64,000 nt of DNA from Mesorhizobium ciceri biovar biserrulae WSM1271 (GCF_000185905.1 NC_014923.1:3123501-3187500), one strand, 5' to 3'. Counted from the first letter of the stretch, positions 33,730-43,177 are shown. The notes: generated by a model not told the origin, from the letters alone. Program-made: numbers and translations.

Positions 33730-34557
33730 TCAGGCGATCGCCCGCGCGGCCTCGCGGTAGAGCGTCGGCGGCACGCCGACATGGTCGCGGAAGAAGCGCG
33801 AGAAATTGCCCTGCGTGGTGAAGCCGAGATTGCAGGCGACCGAGATCAGCGGTTCCTGCGACCATTGCAGCTGCCGCACCGCTTCCTCCATGCGCAGCGT
33901 GTTCCAGTAGACATTGGGCGTCAGATTGGTCTGTTCCTTGAACAAAGCGAAGAAATGCGGTCGCGACAGGCCGACGCTGCGCGCCACGTCGTCGAAGCAG
34001 ATGCGCTCGCAGACATTGGCTCTCATCAACTGGATTGCCTTGCGGACACGAAAATCCTGCATGGTGTTGATGCGGACACGGCCCTCCTGCGGCGCCGAGG
34101 CGTCGGCGGCGTCGAGCACGCTATCGATGAAACGCTCGATCTCGTAGTTGGCGATGTCGTCGACGCTCTCATTGTCGCTGAGGTGGTCGAGCAGATTGGC
34201 GGCGGCCTGATGCAGCCACGGTTCCAGCGTGATCGCGGCTTGTGAAAACAGCGGCGCCGACGAAGGCAGGTCGCGGCGGCGCCGCGCCCAGTCGGGATCG
34301 ATGTAGAAGGCGAGAAACAGACCGGGCGTCCCGTTTTGCGACAGAACATGGCTGTGCGGCTGGAAGGAGTTGATGCCGGCGGCCGTTCCAGGCCCAAGCC
34401 GGACGGTCTCGCGGCCGATGGTCATTTCGCCGGCCGTACCTTCCAGCCAGATGATGAGATGGGCCTCGACATGGGCATGGGTGACGAAGTCGCTTGCGAC
34501 ATTCAGGATAGAAACATGTCCGAACCGGCCCCAGTAGAGCCTGATCGCTTCCGTCAT
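33730..34557 (-). CDS. AraC-family transcriptional regulator
   Basis: A 275-residue regulator: an N-terminal AraC-type cupin region (AHLIIWLEGTAGEMTIG) and two C-terminal helix-turn-helix units, the first near ICFDDVARSVGLSRPHFFALFKEQ and the second ISVACNLGFTTQGNFSRFFRDHVGVPP. The start at 34557 has GGGAGGA at good spacing. The longer frame to 34635 has none. It sits directly upstream of the molybdenum-hydroxylase operon in the same orientation. The 21-bp-spaced repeats in between are its likely target. An inducer-responsive activator is inferred. Confidence 0.88.
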   Translation of the reverse strand: MTEAIRLYWGRFGHVSILNVASDFVTHAHVEAHLIIWLEGTAGEMTIGRETVRLGPGTAAGINSFQPHSHVLSQNGTPGLFLAFYIDPDWARRRRDLPSSAPLFSQAAITLEPWLHQAAANLLDHLSDNESVDDIANYEIERFIDSVLDAADASAPQEGRVRINTMQDFRVRKAIQLMRANVCERICFDDVARSVGLSRPHFFALFKEQTNLTPNVYWNTLRMEEAVRQLQWSQEPLISVACNLGFTTQGNFSRFFRDHVGVPPTLYREAARAIA

Positions 34558-34736
34558 GGGTATATCCTCCCGCAGGCGACTGGCCTCCCTTCGCCTGCAG
34601 TGGGGATTGTGCGGCCGAGTTCGGGGCCGCGTCAAGACGCGCGGGGGCGGCGAGGGCGAATGACGGCCAGTGAGGCCGGATTTTCAGACTGAGCGATACG
34701 CACTGGAACGAATGGCGGTCGGGAGAATTGCCAACC

Positions 34737-35504
34737 TCAAACCGAAGCCGTCATGCCGCCATCGACATACAGCGTATGGCCGTTGACGAAGGACGAGGCG
34801 TCGGAGGCAAGGAACACCGCGGCGCCGATCAACTCGTCGACATTGCCCCAGCGCCCGGCCGGCGTGCGCTTTTCCAGCCAGGCGGAAAATTCGGGATTGT
34901 CGACCAGCGCCTGGTTCATCTCGGTGCGGAAATAGCCGGGCGCGATCGCATTGATCTGCAGGCCGTGTTTGGCCCAATCGGCGCACATGCCCCTTGTCAG
35001 GTTGCGGATCGCGCCCTTGGTGGCGGTGTAGGGCGCGATGTTCGGCCTTGCCAGTTCGCTCTGCACCGAACCGACGTTGATGATCTTGCCCTTGCGGCGC
35101 GGGATCATGTGGCGGGCGACCGCCTTGGCTGCATGGAAGGCGCCCGACACATTGGTCTTGAACAGGCGCTCCCATTGCTCCTCGGGAAAGTCCTCGAGCG
35201 GGGCGCGGAATTGTATGCCGGCATTGTTGATGAGGACGTCGATGGCGCCGATCTCGGCCTCGATGCGGGCAATGTCCTCGTTGACCGCCTGAAAATCGGT
35301 GACGTCGAATACCGAGGCGTGCGCCTTGAAGCCGGCGTTGCGCAGCTTTTCGACGGCGCTGTCGATCCTGGCGGCGTCGCGGCCGTTCAGCACCACGCTT
35401 GCCCCATGTTCGGCCAGGCCCCGAGCCAGCGCGAAGCCGATGCCCTGGCCGGAGCCGGTCACCAGCGCCAGCCGGCCCTCGAGGCTGAACAGGGAGTTGG
35501 CCAT
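34737..35504 (-). CDS. SDR oxidoreductase, gluconate 5-dehydrogenase-like
   Basis: A 255-residue classical short-chain dehydrogenase. Cofactor motif TGSGQGIG (near residues 17-24), NNAG (near 91-94), catalytic Ser in NVGSVQSELARPNIAP and YTATK (Tyr/Lys), then the INAIAPGYFRTEM loop. The sequence after NAG (IQFRAPLEDFPEEQWERLFKTN) is typical of gluconate 5-dehydrogenase/IdnO-type enzymes that interconvert gluconate and 5-ketogluconate. I chose ATG 35504 (MANSLFSLEG); 35540 is an alternative. It lies downstream of a CUT2 permease gene, across a palindromic repeat. Confidence 0.82.
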   Translation of the reverse strand: MANSLFSLEGRLALVTGSGQGIGFALARGLAEHGASVVLNGRDAARIDSAVEKLRNAGFKAHASVFDVTDFQAVNEDIARIEAEIGAIDVLINNAGIQFRAPLEDFPEEQWERLFKTNVSGAFHAAKAVARHMIPRRKGKIINVGSVQSELARPNIAPYTATKGAIRNLTRGMCADWAKHGLQINAIAPGYFRTEMNQALVDNPEFSAWLEKRTPAGRWGNVDELIGAAVFLASDASSFVNGHTLYVDGGMTASV

Positions 35505-35522
35505 CAAACCGTCTTTTGTTTG

Positions 35523-35590
35523 ACCATGATCTCCGGACAAACGGTTCCGTTTGTCCGAGAAAACCGGTTTCCACTTTTCGGGATCATGGT
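35523..35590. repeat. Rhizobial palindromic repeat, family C
   Basis: Ends ACCATGATC/GATCATGGT enclose CGGACAAACGG-TT-CCGTTTGTCCG (35534-35557), a perfect 11-bp inverted repeat. Sequences like this, with a neighbouring AAAACCGGTTTCCACTTTTCGGGATCATG, are widely dispersed in Rhizobiales. It lies between the permease stop (35592) and the SDR gene. Confidence 0.75.
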
Positions 35591-35591
35591 T

Positions 35592-36590
35592 CTAGTCGCT
35601 GCGGCGGAAATTGCGGATGCGGTCGAACAGCACCGCCAGCAGGATGGCGCCGCCGATGAAGACGCCTTGCCAGAAGGCATTGATGCCGAGCAGGCCGAGA
35701 CTGTTGCGGATCACCTCGATCAGGGCCGCGCCGACGATGGCGCCGAAGGCGGTGCCGACGCCGCCGGCCAGATTGGCGCCGCCGATGACGGTGGCGGCGA
35801 TTACCTGCAGCTCCATGCCGGTGCCGAGATTGGTGGTGACGGCACCCAGCCAGCCGGTCTGGATGATGCCCGCAATGCCCGCCGACAGCGCCGAGATCAT
35901 GTAGACGGCAACCTTGATCTGGCGCACCGGAACGCCGGTCAGCGTTGCCGCGTGCTCATTGCCGCCGATGGCGAAGATATGGCGGCCGAACTTGGTCCAG
36001 CGCAGGATGAAGCCGGTGATCAGCGCCAGAAGGATCATGTAAAGCACCGGGTTGGCGATGCCGAACACCCAGGCGCCGCCGCCCAATGACAGAAGCTTGG
36101 CATGGTCCGGCCCGAACTGGAAGACCACCGTGTTGTTGGAGGCGACCATGGCGAGGCTTCGGGCGATCGACAGCATGCCGAGCGTCACCACGAAGGGTGG
36201 AAAGCCGAGATAGGCGATCAGCACGCCGTTGAAGGCGCCAATGGCGAGCGCGGTGGCAATCGAGGCCAGGATGCCGACCTCGATCGAGTAGCCGGCATGC
36301 ATGGTGACGGCCAGCACCATCGACGACAGGCACAGCACCGAGCCGACCGACAGGTCGATGCCGCCGGTGATGATGACGAAGGTCATGCCGAGCGCGATGA
36401 TGGCGACGAAGGTGATGTTGCGGGTGATGTTGTAGAGGTTCTTTGAGGTGGCGAAAGCGTCGGTGGCAAACGACAGGAACACGCAGGCAAGGATGACCGC
36501 GATCACCACCCAGAAAGTCTGGCTGGCAAACAGTCTCGCGGCCAAGGATTGCTGCTTATGCTCGATCGGCTGGTCAATTGTCAGTGCCAT
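35592..36590 (-). CDS. CUT2 sugar ABC transporter permease (RbsC type)
   Basis: A 332-residue permease with the clean signature ITGGIDLSVGSVLCLS near residues 79-94, AIGAFNGVLIAYLGFPPFVVTLGML near 120-143, and ANLAGGVGTAFGAIVGAAL near the end. The N-terminal 25 residues are cytoplasmic (EHKQQSLAARLF). It is the second gene after the ATPase at 36633, with 42 bases between. Together with the divergent binding protein at 37839 it forms a complete FrcABC-like importer. The substrate is probably a hexose or sugar acid, judging from the SDR downstream. Confidence 0.9.
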   Translation of the reverse strand: MALTIDQPIEHKQQSLAARLFASQTFWVVIAVILACVFLSFATDAFATSKNLYNITRNITFVAIIALGMTFVIITGGIDLSVGSVLCLSSMVLAVTMHAGYSIEVGILASIATALAIGAFNGVLIAYLGFPPFVVTLGMLSIARSLAMVASNNTVVFQFGPDHAKLLSLGGGAWVFGIANPVLYMILLALITGFILRWTKFGRHIFAIGGNEHAATLTGVPVRQIKVAVYMISALSAGIAGIIQTGWLGAVTTNLGTGMELQVIAATVIGGANLAGGVGTAFGAIVGAALIEVIRNSLGLLGINAFWQGVFIGGAILLAVLFDRIRNFRRSD

Positions 36591-36632
36591 CGTCGACCTT
36601 CATCTGCTGTGCGTGGTGGAATTCGCTTGAAA

Positions 36633-37373
<741 letters not shown>

Positions 37374-37512
37374 CAGCCTTTGCCTCCCCGTGCTTTGCGA
37401 CCTGCAGCTGTTACCGGCGTGGATGCCGACGCTGCTTGGCCTCGCTCTCCCCGGCTCCTCCCGAAGACGGCGTTAGCGTTCTTTTACGCAAAAGCCGGCG
37501 CACGTCAATCAA

Positions 37513-37523
37513 TTGTCGGACGA
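37513..37523. promoter_or_regulatory. GntR/FadR-type operator candidate 1
   Basis: TTGTCGGACGA matches the T-GT-N3-AC-A pattern of FCD-type GntR operators with one arm mismatch. Centre-to-centre distance to the second site is 41 bp, close to four helical turns. Confidence 0.5.
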
Positions 37524-37552
37524 ATTGGGCCAGGACTATTTTAAAAATCCGT

Positions 37553-37565
37553 TTTGTAGGACAAA
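37553..37565. promoter_or_regulatory. GntR/FadR-type operator candidate 2
   Basis: TTTGTAGGACAAA has perfect 5-bp arms around a 3-base centre and lies 5 bases upstream of a candidate -35 element. The same TTGTnnGACAA arrangement recurs at 40846-40860. Confidence 0.6.
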
Positions 37566-37838
37566 TAGCATTGACGTTGGCGCCAAGCCGATATTAGCTA
37601 AGCGTCGGAGGAGATTATGCCGATCCTCGCTGGCGGTTCGCCGGCCGGAATTGGCGGAGGTTTGACGGTCCAGGATCCGGCGGCACCTGTGTGTGAGCTG
37701 GTCTGAAGCCGAATCTGGAAATGCTTATCGATCTGTCCTGGCGATACGAGCGCTCGCGAAACGACCCTCGGTCATCACGCATCCGGTCGATCTGTATGGC
37801 GGGCACGCCGTGTCCGTTTGTTTCAAGGGAGGACTGAC

Positions 37839-38828
37839 ATGAGGAAAACACTTTTGCTCGCCGCCGTCGCCGCCATGGCGTTGGGTGCCGGGCCGGCTTT
37901 GGCCAAGAAACAGCTCGTCATTGTCGTGAAAGGTCTCGACAATCCGTTCTTCGAGGCCATCCACCAGGGCTGCGAGAAATGGAACAAGGAAAACGCCAGC
38001 TCGGAATATGAATGCTTCTACACCGGTCCGGCGTCGACTTCGGACGAGGCCGGCGAGGCGCAGATCGTCCAGGACATGCTGAGCAAGGCCGACACGGTGG
38101 CGATGGCGATCTCGCCGTCCAACGCGCCGCTGATCGCGCAGACGATCAAGAGTGCCAATCCGTCGATCCCGATCATGACGGTCGATGCCGATCTCAGCAA
38201 GGAAGACGCAGGTCTTCGCAAGACCTATCTCGGTACCGACAATTACCTGATGGGCAAGAAGATCGGCGAGTACATCAAGAAGGGCAAGCCGAATGGTGGC
38301 ACGATCTGCACCATCGAAGGCAACCCGGCAGCCGACAACATCCTGCGCCGTGCGCAAGGCATGCGTGACGCACTGTCGGGCAAGGAGGGCCTCGCCGCAC
38401 TTGCCGGTGAAGGTGGCTGGACCGAAGTCGCCGGCTGCCCGGTGTTCACCAACGACGATGGCGCCAAGGGCGTGCAGGCGATGACCGACATCCTCGCCGC
38501 CAACCCCAAGCTGGACGCCTTCGGGATCATGGGCGGCTGGCCGCTGTTCGGCGCGCCGCAGCCCTATCGCGATCTGTTCGGACCGCTCAAGGACCGGATC
38601 GCCAGCAACGACTTCGTCATCGGCGCCGCCGACACGATCGGCGACGAGATTGCGATCGCTCGTGATGGCCTTGTAACGGCTCTGGTCGGCCAGCGGCCGT
38701 TCGAAATGGGCTACAAGGCACCGTCGGTGATGATCGACCTGATCGAAGGCAAGGCAGTCGCCGATCCGGTGTTCACCGGCCTCGACGAGTGCACCAAGGA
38801 TACGGTCGACACCTGCATCCAGAAGTAG
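37839..38828 (+). CDS. CUT2 sugar ABC transporter, periplasmic substrate-binding protein
   Basis: A 329-residue binding protein. The signal peptide is RKTLLLAAVAAMALGAGPALA with cleavage near residue 22. The mature fold shows GLDNPFFEAIHQGCEKW, DEAGEAQIVQDML, an ISPSNAPLIAQTI segment and the second-lobe entry IPIMTVDADLS. The ATG at 37839 follows AAGGGAGG. The transporter's ATPase and permease are on the opposite strand across the regulated intergenic region, so the two halves of the importer are divergently transcribed. A strong stem-loop follows 12 bases after the stop. Confidence 0.88.
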   Translation: MRKTLLLAAVAAMALGAGPALAKKQLVIVVKGLDNPFFEAIHQGCEKWNKENASSEYECFYTGPASTSDEAGEAQIVQDMLSKADTVAMAISPSNAPLIAQTIKSANPSIPIMTVDADLSKEDAGLRKTYLGTDNYLMGKKIGEYIKKGKPNGGTICTIEGNPAADNILRRAQGMRDALSGKEGLAALAGEGGWTEVAGCPVFTNDDGAKGVQAMTDILAANPKLDAFGIMGGWPLFGAPQPYRDLFGPLKDRIASNDFVIGAADTIGDEIAIARDGLVTALVGQRPFEMGYKAPSVMIDLIEGKAVADPVFTGLDECTKDTVDTCIQK

Positions 38829-38840
38829 GTTCTCGATTTC

Positions 38841-38864
38841 GGGGCGCCCGGCTGCGGGCGCCCC
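38841..38864 (+). terminator. Stem-loop terminator after the binding-protein gene
   Basis: A perfect 10-bp GC stem (GGGGCGCCCG with CGGGCGCCCC) with a GCTG loop, followed by GTCATT. It probably closes this single-gene transcript or protects its 3' end. Confidence 0.65.
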
Positions 38865-39026
38865 GTCATTCCTGGACGGAAGCGATAATTCCCGAGCGGA
38901 CGCAATGATTGGGGCAACCGGCTCCGGCTTTGCTGCGCCCGTGATCTGGATTTTTCGGCAACGAGATCGGCGCCCGTGCGGTTCGGACCAGTCCGGACGA
39001 CAGACGGTCGACGCATTGGAACGTGG

Positions 39027-39809
39027 ATGCCGGACGAGAAGTCAAGCAAGCGAACCGACCGGGCCAAGGCACAAGCCAGCCACGGCCCGGCTGTCATGCG
39101 CAAGGCCGGTGCCGCGCATTTTGCGGGAGCGAGCGTCCATGTCTCGCTGGCCGGCGAGATCGGCCTGCGGATCGTGCGTGGCGACTATCCGCCCGGCACC
39201 ATCCTGCCCAACGAGTCCAGATGGGCCGAGATCTTCAATGTCAGCCGTTCGGCGGTGCGCGAAGCCATCAAGATGCTGATGGCGAAAAGCCTGTTGGCCT
39301 CACGCCCCAAGATCGGCAGCTGGGTCGAGCCGAAGGAGCGCTGGAACCTGCTCGACCGCGACGTGCTGGCCTGGTACGCGACGGCGCCCGACCGCGAGGC
39401 GTTCCTGCGAACCGTGCAGGAGTTTCGTCATATCATCGAGCCGGAAGCATCGGCATTTGCCGCCATACGGCGCAGTGACGAGCAAATGGCGGAAATCAGC
39501 CAGGCCTGCCGCGAGATGGGCGAGGCCTTGAGCCTGCAGGAGCGTATCCGCGCCGATACGCGCTTTCATCTGGCCATCCTGCGCGCCTCCGGCAACGACC
39601 TCCTTGTGCCGCTCGGCGTGTTGATCGAGTCGGCGCTCGACCATCTCTTCGCATTCACGACACAGCAGGTCGCCGATCAGCGCCAGGCGCAGAAGCTGCA
39701 TGAGGCAATCGAAAAGAACATCCGCCTGCAGCGCCCAGCCGCCGCGCGCAACGCCGTGCACAAGCTGCTTGCGGATACCGATGAAGGGATCGGGCGCTGG
39801 AGGCGGTGA
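39027..39809 (+). CDS. GntR-family (FadR/FCD subfamily) transcriptional regulator, copy 1
   Basis: A 260-residue regulator. The N-terminal winged helix (GEIGLRIVRGDYPPGTILPNESRWAE..NVSRSAVREAIKML) is at about residues 45-95, with helix-turn-helix at SRSAVREAIKML. The all-helical FCD domain follows, with the metal-ligand region DRFHLAIL-like (ADTRFHLAILRASGN) and His in LHEAIEKN. It is about 85% identical by eye to the regulator at 42096. The start is ambiguous: ATG 39027 (MPDEKSSKR) is preferred; an upstream GTG 38976 is possible. It likely binds the TTGTnnGACAA-type palindromes nearby. Confidence 0.85.
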   Translation: MPDEKSSKRTDRAKAQASHGPAVMRKAGAAHFAGASVHVSLAGEIGLRIVRGDYPPGTILPNESRWAEIFNVSRSAVREAIKMLMAKSLLASRPKIGSWVEPKERWNLLDRDVLAWYATAPDREAFLRTVQEFRHIIEPEASAFAAIRRSDEQMAEISQACREMGEALSLQERIRADTRFHLAILRASGNDLLVPLGVLIESALDHLFAFTTQQVADQRQAQKLHEAIEKNIRLQRPAAARNAVHKLLADTDEGIGRWRR

Positions 39810-39833
39810 TCGGCGCCTGCGTTGGGCAATCGG

Positions 39834-40772
39834 TTAAATGGTCTGCTTCTTGCCATCCTTCATCGGCATCAGGTCGACGCCGTTCACCTTGCCGATATGC
39901 GTTGCCAGCATCGGTACGAATTGCTCGGCCGGGCCGGTTGCATGAGCACCGGCGAAGGCGTTCTTGGTGGCGTTGCCGAGCGGGTTGGCAATGCCGGCCG
40001 CACCCGCCATCGATTCCAGATAGGTCAGGTCCTTGAAGGCATTGGCGATGGTGAATTTGTGCGCGTCGCGGTCACCTTCCAGCGTCCAGCGCATGAAGGT
40101 CTGGTAGAAGCCGCAATCCATACGGCCATTGCGGATGACGCTGTCGAAGCGCGGCGGCGAGATGCCGACCTTCTCAGCCAGTGCCAGTGCCTCGGAATAG
40201 ATCGCGGCGTAGCCGAGCGAGATGAAATTGTTGAGCAGCTTCATGCGATGGCCATCGCCGGTGTCGCCGATATGGACGATGCGGCCGGCCCAGGTTTCGA
40301 TTACCGGTTTCACCCTGGCAAAGAGGGCGTCCGGCGCGCCGACCATGGCGTCGAGTGTGCCTTCCCAGGCTTCCTTCGGCGTGCGGCTGAGCGGTGCGTC
40401 GACAAAATCGATGCCGAGCGCCTTGAGTTCAGCGGCAAGCGCAATGGTCGAGACGGGGTCGGAGGTCGAGCAGTCGACGACGACGGAACCTTTCTTCAAA
40501 CCCTCCTTGAGGCCGCCCGGGCCGCGAATGATGGCTTCGACCTCGCGCGAACCGGTGACGCAGATGAAGACGATTGTCGATGCCGCCGCCACATCGCGCG
40601 AGGTCGATGCTTCGGTGGCGCCGCGGCCAAGCAGGTCTTCCGCCGGCTTGCGGTTCTTGCGGCCGAGAAAGGTCAGGCTGTAGCCCTTGTCGACGATGTT
40701 CTTGGCGATCCCGTGGCCCATCAGGCCAAGCCCGATGAAGCCGATCTTTTCGCTCGCGGCAGTCGTGTTCAT
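39834..40772 (-). CDS. 3-hydroxyisobutyrate dehydrogenase-family NAD(P)-dependent oxidoreductase
   Basis: A 312-residue beta-hydroxyacid dehydrogenase. Cofactor motif GFIGLGLMGHGIA (about residues 11-23), substrate motif in VDAPLSRTPKEAWEGTLDAMVG (family DAPVSGG..A..G.L), and the catalytic Lys region GDGHRMKLLNNFI (Lys near 184). The usual substrate-loop SGG is replaced by SRT, so the substrate may differ from standard tartronate-semialdehyde or hydroxyisobutyrate. The ATG at 40772 is selected by the start of the Rossmann fold. Divergent from the epimerase-like gene, with a perfect operator palindrome between. Confidence 0.87.
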   Translation of the reverse strand: MNTTAASEKIGFIGLGLMGHGIAKNIVDKGYSLTFLGRKNRKPAEDLLGRGATEASTSRDVAAASTIVFICVTGSREVEAIIRGPGGLKEGLKKGSVVVDCSTSDPVSTIALAAELKALGIDFVDAPLSRTPKEAWEGTLDAMVGAPDALFARVKPVIETWAGRIVHIGDTGDGHRMKLLNNFISLGYAAIYSEALALAEKVGISPPRFDSVIRNGRMDCGFYQTFMRWTLEGDRDAHKFTIANAFKDLTYLESMAGAAGIANPLGNATKNAFAGAHATGPAEQFVPMLATHIGKVNGVDLMPMKDGKKQTI

Positions 40773-40845
40773 GTCTTCAAGTCCTGTTGCAATGATTGAT
40801 GTCAGGCGCTGCCGTTTTGCAGGCGAGGGTGGTTGCGGATGGCGA

Positions 40846-40860
40846 TATTGTCTGACAATA
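40846..40860. promoter_or_regulatory. GntR/FadR-type operator candidate 3
   Basis: TATTGTCTGACAATA is a perfect palindrome with 6-bp arms and a CTG centre, in the 119-bp divergent region between the dehydrogenase and the epimerase-like gene. Core TTGTCTGACAA agrees with the sites at 37513 and 37553. It lies 32 bases before ATG 40892. Confidence 0.65.
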
Positions 40861-40891
40861 CACATAAATTCCTGAGGATGTGGAGAGCAAA

Positions 40892-41788
40892 ATGACGAAG
40901 CGGATCATGTTCACCGGCGGCAGCGGCAAGGCCGGACGCCATGTCGTCCAGTATCTGGTCGAGCAAGGCTGCCAGGTGCTCAACATCGACACCAGGCCGC
41001 TCGACAACCCCAAGGTGCGCACGCTGATCACCGACATCACCGACAGCGGGCAGGTGTTCAACGCACTGTCGAGCTATATGGGCCTGCATGAATTCGACCC
41101 CTCGCTGCGTCCGCAGCCGGTCGATGCGGTGGTGCATTTCGCCGCCATCCCGCGCATCATGATCACCACCGACAACGAGGTGTTCCGCATCAATGCGCTC
41201 GGCACCTACAATGTCATCGAGGCGGCAGTTAAGCTCGGTATTCGAAAGGTAATCATCGCCTCCAGCGAGACCACCTATGGACTGGTCTTCGCCAACGAGC
41301 CGCGCGATCCAAAATATTTCCCGCTCGACGAGGAGTATGACGTCGATCCGATGGACAGCTATGCCTTGTCCAAGGTCGTCAACGAGAAGACGGCGCGGGC
41401 CTTCGCGCAGCGCAACGGCACCGACATTTATGCCCTGCGCATCGGCAACGTCATCGAGCCGCACGAATATTCGCTGTTTCCGAAATGGTTCGCCGATCCG
41501 GGTTTCCGCAAGCGCATCGCCTGGAGCTATGTCGACGCGCGCGACCTTGGCCAGATCACGCTGCGCGCCATAGAGAAGGACGGGCTCGGCTATCAGGTGT
41601 TCAACGCGGCCAATGACGACACCTCGTCCGACCTGCCGACAGCCGAACTCTTGAAGCGGTTCTACCCCGGCGTGCCGGTCAAGGCCGAACTCGGCGAATA
41701 CGAGACGCTGCTCTCCAACCGCAAGGCGCGTGACGTGCTGGGCTTCCGCCCGGAGCATAGCTGGCGCAAATACGTCAAGCAGGCCTAG
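40892..41788 (+). CDS. NAD-dependent epimerase/dehydratase-family protein (uronate dehydrogenase-like)
   Basis: A 298-residue extended-SDR protein: TGGSGKAGRHVV (about residues 8-19), HFAAIP (near 84), Ser in ASSETTYG (near 123-130) and the catalytic Tyr-Lys in SYALSKVVNEK (near 157-167). Length and the early YVDARDLGQ segment are compatible with uronate dehydrogenases, which oxidise uronic acids at C1, but NDP-sugar epimerases remain possible. The ATG at 40892 has GGAGAG upstream. Divergent from the hydroxyacid dehydrogenase under a shared operator, suggesting a sugar-acid pathway. Confidence 0.8.
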   Translation: MTKRIMFTGGSGKAGRHVVQYLVEQGCQVLNIDTRPLDNPKVRTLITDITDSGQVFNALSSYMGLHEFDPSLRPQPVDAVVHFAAIPRIMITTDNEVFRINALGTYNVIEAAVKLGIRKVIIASSETTYGLVFANEPRDPKYFPLDEEYDVDPMDSYALSKVVNEKTARAFAQRNGTDIYALRIGNVIEPHEYSLFPKWFADPGFRKRIAWSYVDARDLGQITLRAIEKDGLGYQVFNAANDDTSSDLPTAELLKRFYPGVPVKAELGEYETLLSNRKARDVLGFRPEHSWRKYVKQA

Positions 41789-41790
41789 GC

Positions 41791-41988
41791 ATGTCGACAC
41801 TCAGGTGATGCCGGCCTGCGAATGACGGCTTTCTGCGCTTCCGCCTTCGCCGGCCGAAGCACTTATGAGTGGTCGTGGCAGTCAAGGCTACGGCCGGCGT
41901 AGGCCGATGCTCACGTACCCAAAAGTACGCTGCGCTCCGGTTCTTGAAATCCGTCATTCTCGGCTCGGCCTGACCTGAATATCGACAT
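41791..41988. repeat. Rhizobial palindromic repeat, family A, copy 2 with internal insertion
   Basis: Same family as 25631-25752: shared ends (TCAGGT/ACCTGA), GCTCACGTAC and AAAAGTACGCT tip regions. It is about 70 bp longer because of an insertion near 41842-41908 that itself contains two small palindromes, CTTCGCCGGCCGAAG and CTACGGCCGGCGTAG. The outer ends are ATGTCGA/TCGACAT. It lies 2 bases after the stop of the epimerase-like gene. It fills most of the 307-base gap to the next gene. Confidence 0.85.
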
Positions 41989-42095
41989 GCCAATCAAGCG
42001 GCGGATCGGGGCTGATCTGTGCACAGCGGGCAGCTTTGCGATGCAAGCCGCTTGCCGCGCTTGACAGCCTGCTTAATACGGACTTTCTGGACCCC

Positions 42096-42872
42096 ATGCG
42101 GGACGCGAAGCCGAACAAGGAAAAATCGTTGGGGAAAGCGGCCTCCGGGGACCCTCCGGGCGGCGTTCGCCGGGCGGACGCCGCGCGTATTCCCGGCGCC
42201 AGCGTCCACGCCTCGCTGGCCAGTGAAATTGGCCTCAGGATCGTGCGCGGCGATTATCCGCCCGGCACCATCCTGCCCAATGAAGCGAAATGGTCGGAGA
42301 CCTTCAGCGTCAGCCGCTCGGCGGTGCGCGAAGCGATCAAGATGCTGATGGCCAAGAGCCTTTTGGCCTCACGTCCCAAGATCGGCAGCTGGGTCGAGCC
42401 GAAGGAACGGTGGAACCTGCTCGATCGCGATGTGCTGGCCTGGTACGCGACGTCGCCGGATCGCGAAGTGTTCCTCAAGACGGTGCAGGAATTCCGCCAT
42501 ATCATCGAGCCGGAAGCGACCGCGTTCGCCGCGATGCGAAGAACCGACGAGCAGATGGCCGAGATCAGCCTGGCCTGCCGTGAGATGGGCGCGGCGACAA
42601 GCCTGCAGGAGCGGACCCGCGCCGACACGCGCTTCCATCTCGCCATCCTGCGGGCTTCGGGCAACGACCTGCTGGTGCCGCTCGGCGTACTGATCGAATC
42701 CGCCTTCGATCATCTCTTTGCCTATACGACACGGGAGATCGACGATCTCAACCACGCGCAGAAGCTGCACGAGGCGATCGAGAAGAACATCCGCCTGCAG
42801 CGCCCCGACGCGGCGCGCAATGCTGTGCGCAAATTGCTCGCCAACACAGACGGCGTCATCCGCGCCCGGTAG
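42096..42872 (+). CDS. GntR-family (FadR/FCD subfamily) transcriptional regulator, copy 2
   Basis: A 258-residue paralogue of the regulator at 39027; the domains (winged helix about residues 42-92, FCD about 105-240) align without gaps and the recognition helix (SVSRSAVREAIKML) differs only in its first residue. Differences cluster in the unconserved N-terminal tail and near FAYTTREIDDLNH, in the FCD domain, which could change the effector. The ATG at 42096 has no clear ribosome site; the alternative TTG at 42036 has none either. Both regulators probably recognise similar TTGTnnGACAA sites. Confidence 0.83.
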   Translation: MRDAKPNKEKSLGKAASGDPPGGVRRADAARIPGASVHASLASEIGLRIVRGDYPPGTILPNEAKWSETFSVSRSAVREAIKMLMAKSLLASRPKIGSWVEPKERWNLLDRDVLAWYATSPDREVFLKTVQEFRHIIEPEATAFAAMRRTDEQMAEISLACREMGAATSLQERTRADTRFHLAILRASGNDLLVPLGVLIESAFDHLFAYTTREIDDLNHAQKLHEAIEKNIRLQRPDAARNAVRKLLANTDGVIRAR

Positions 42873-42886
42873 GGCTGGACGGGCCG

Positions 42887-43177
42887 CTAATCATCCTTGT
42901 CACGTCCGAAGGCGCTGCGCAGCTCGCCCTTGGCGTCCTCAAGCACTTTTTTGCGCGCGGCAGGCAAGTTCTTGCCGGCTCGGTTGATGTAAAAATTCAG
43001 CATCGACATGGCGGATTGGAAAGGCTCGGCCTTGCGCCTGTGGCTGTGTTCGGCGGATCGTTTCAGCGAGGCGGCGATCTTCCTGGCGTCGTCGGATTCG
43101 AAGACGTGATCCTCAAGATCCATTGCGTTGCTGTGCTCGGTCACCTCGGCCGACCATTTTTTCCTGGTGGCGGTCAT
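42887..43177 (-). CDS. DUF3175 family protein
   Basis: A 96-residue basic and acidic, highly charged protein. The opening KKWSAEVTEHSNAMDLEDHVF and the block SLKRSAEHSHRRKAEPFQSAMSMLNFYINRAGKNL are characteristic of this family of unknown function common in alphaproteobacteria. I took ATG 43177 because the longer open frame lacks family similarity. Preceded by AAGGAG (about 43186-43191). No function is assigned. It is convergent with the regulator gene at 42872. Confidence 0.78.
   Translation of the reverse strand: MTATRKKWSAEVTEHSNAMDLEDHVFESDDARKIAASLKRSAEHSHRRKAEPFQSAMSMLNFYINRAGKNLPAARKKVLEDAKGELRSAFGRDKDD

Larger units (their letters stand above)
37374..37838. promoter_or_regulatory. 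Divergent promoter region between ATPase and binding-protein genes
   Basis: This 465-base stretch has no supported gene. It holds two GntR-type palindromes (listed separately) and a plausible plus-strand promoter, TTGACG (37571-37576), 17 bases, TTAGCT (37594-37599), directly beside the second palindrome. The leader from there to ATG 37839 is about 230 bases long. I see no riboswitch or leader peptide in it. Confidence 0.45.

Noticed and set aside
42017..42066. CTGTGCACAG palindrome and a TTGACA box as promoter elements for the second GntR gene
   Set aside because: The palindrome is short (10 bp), and a -10 spaced from TTGACA would place the transcript start at the start codon itself.
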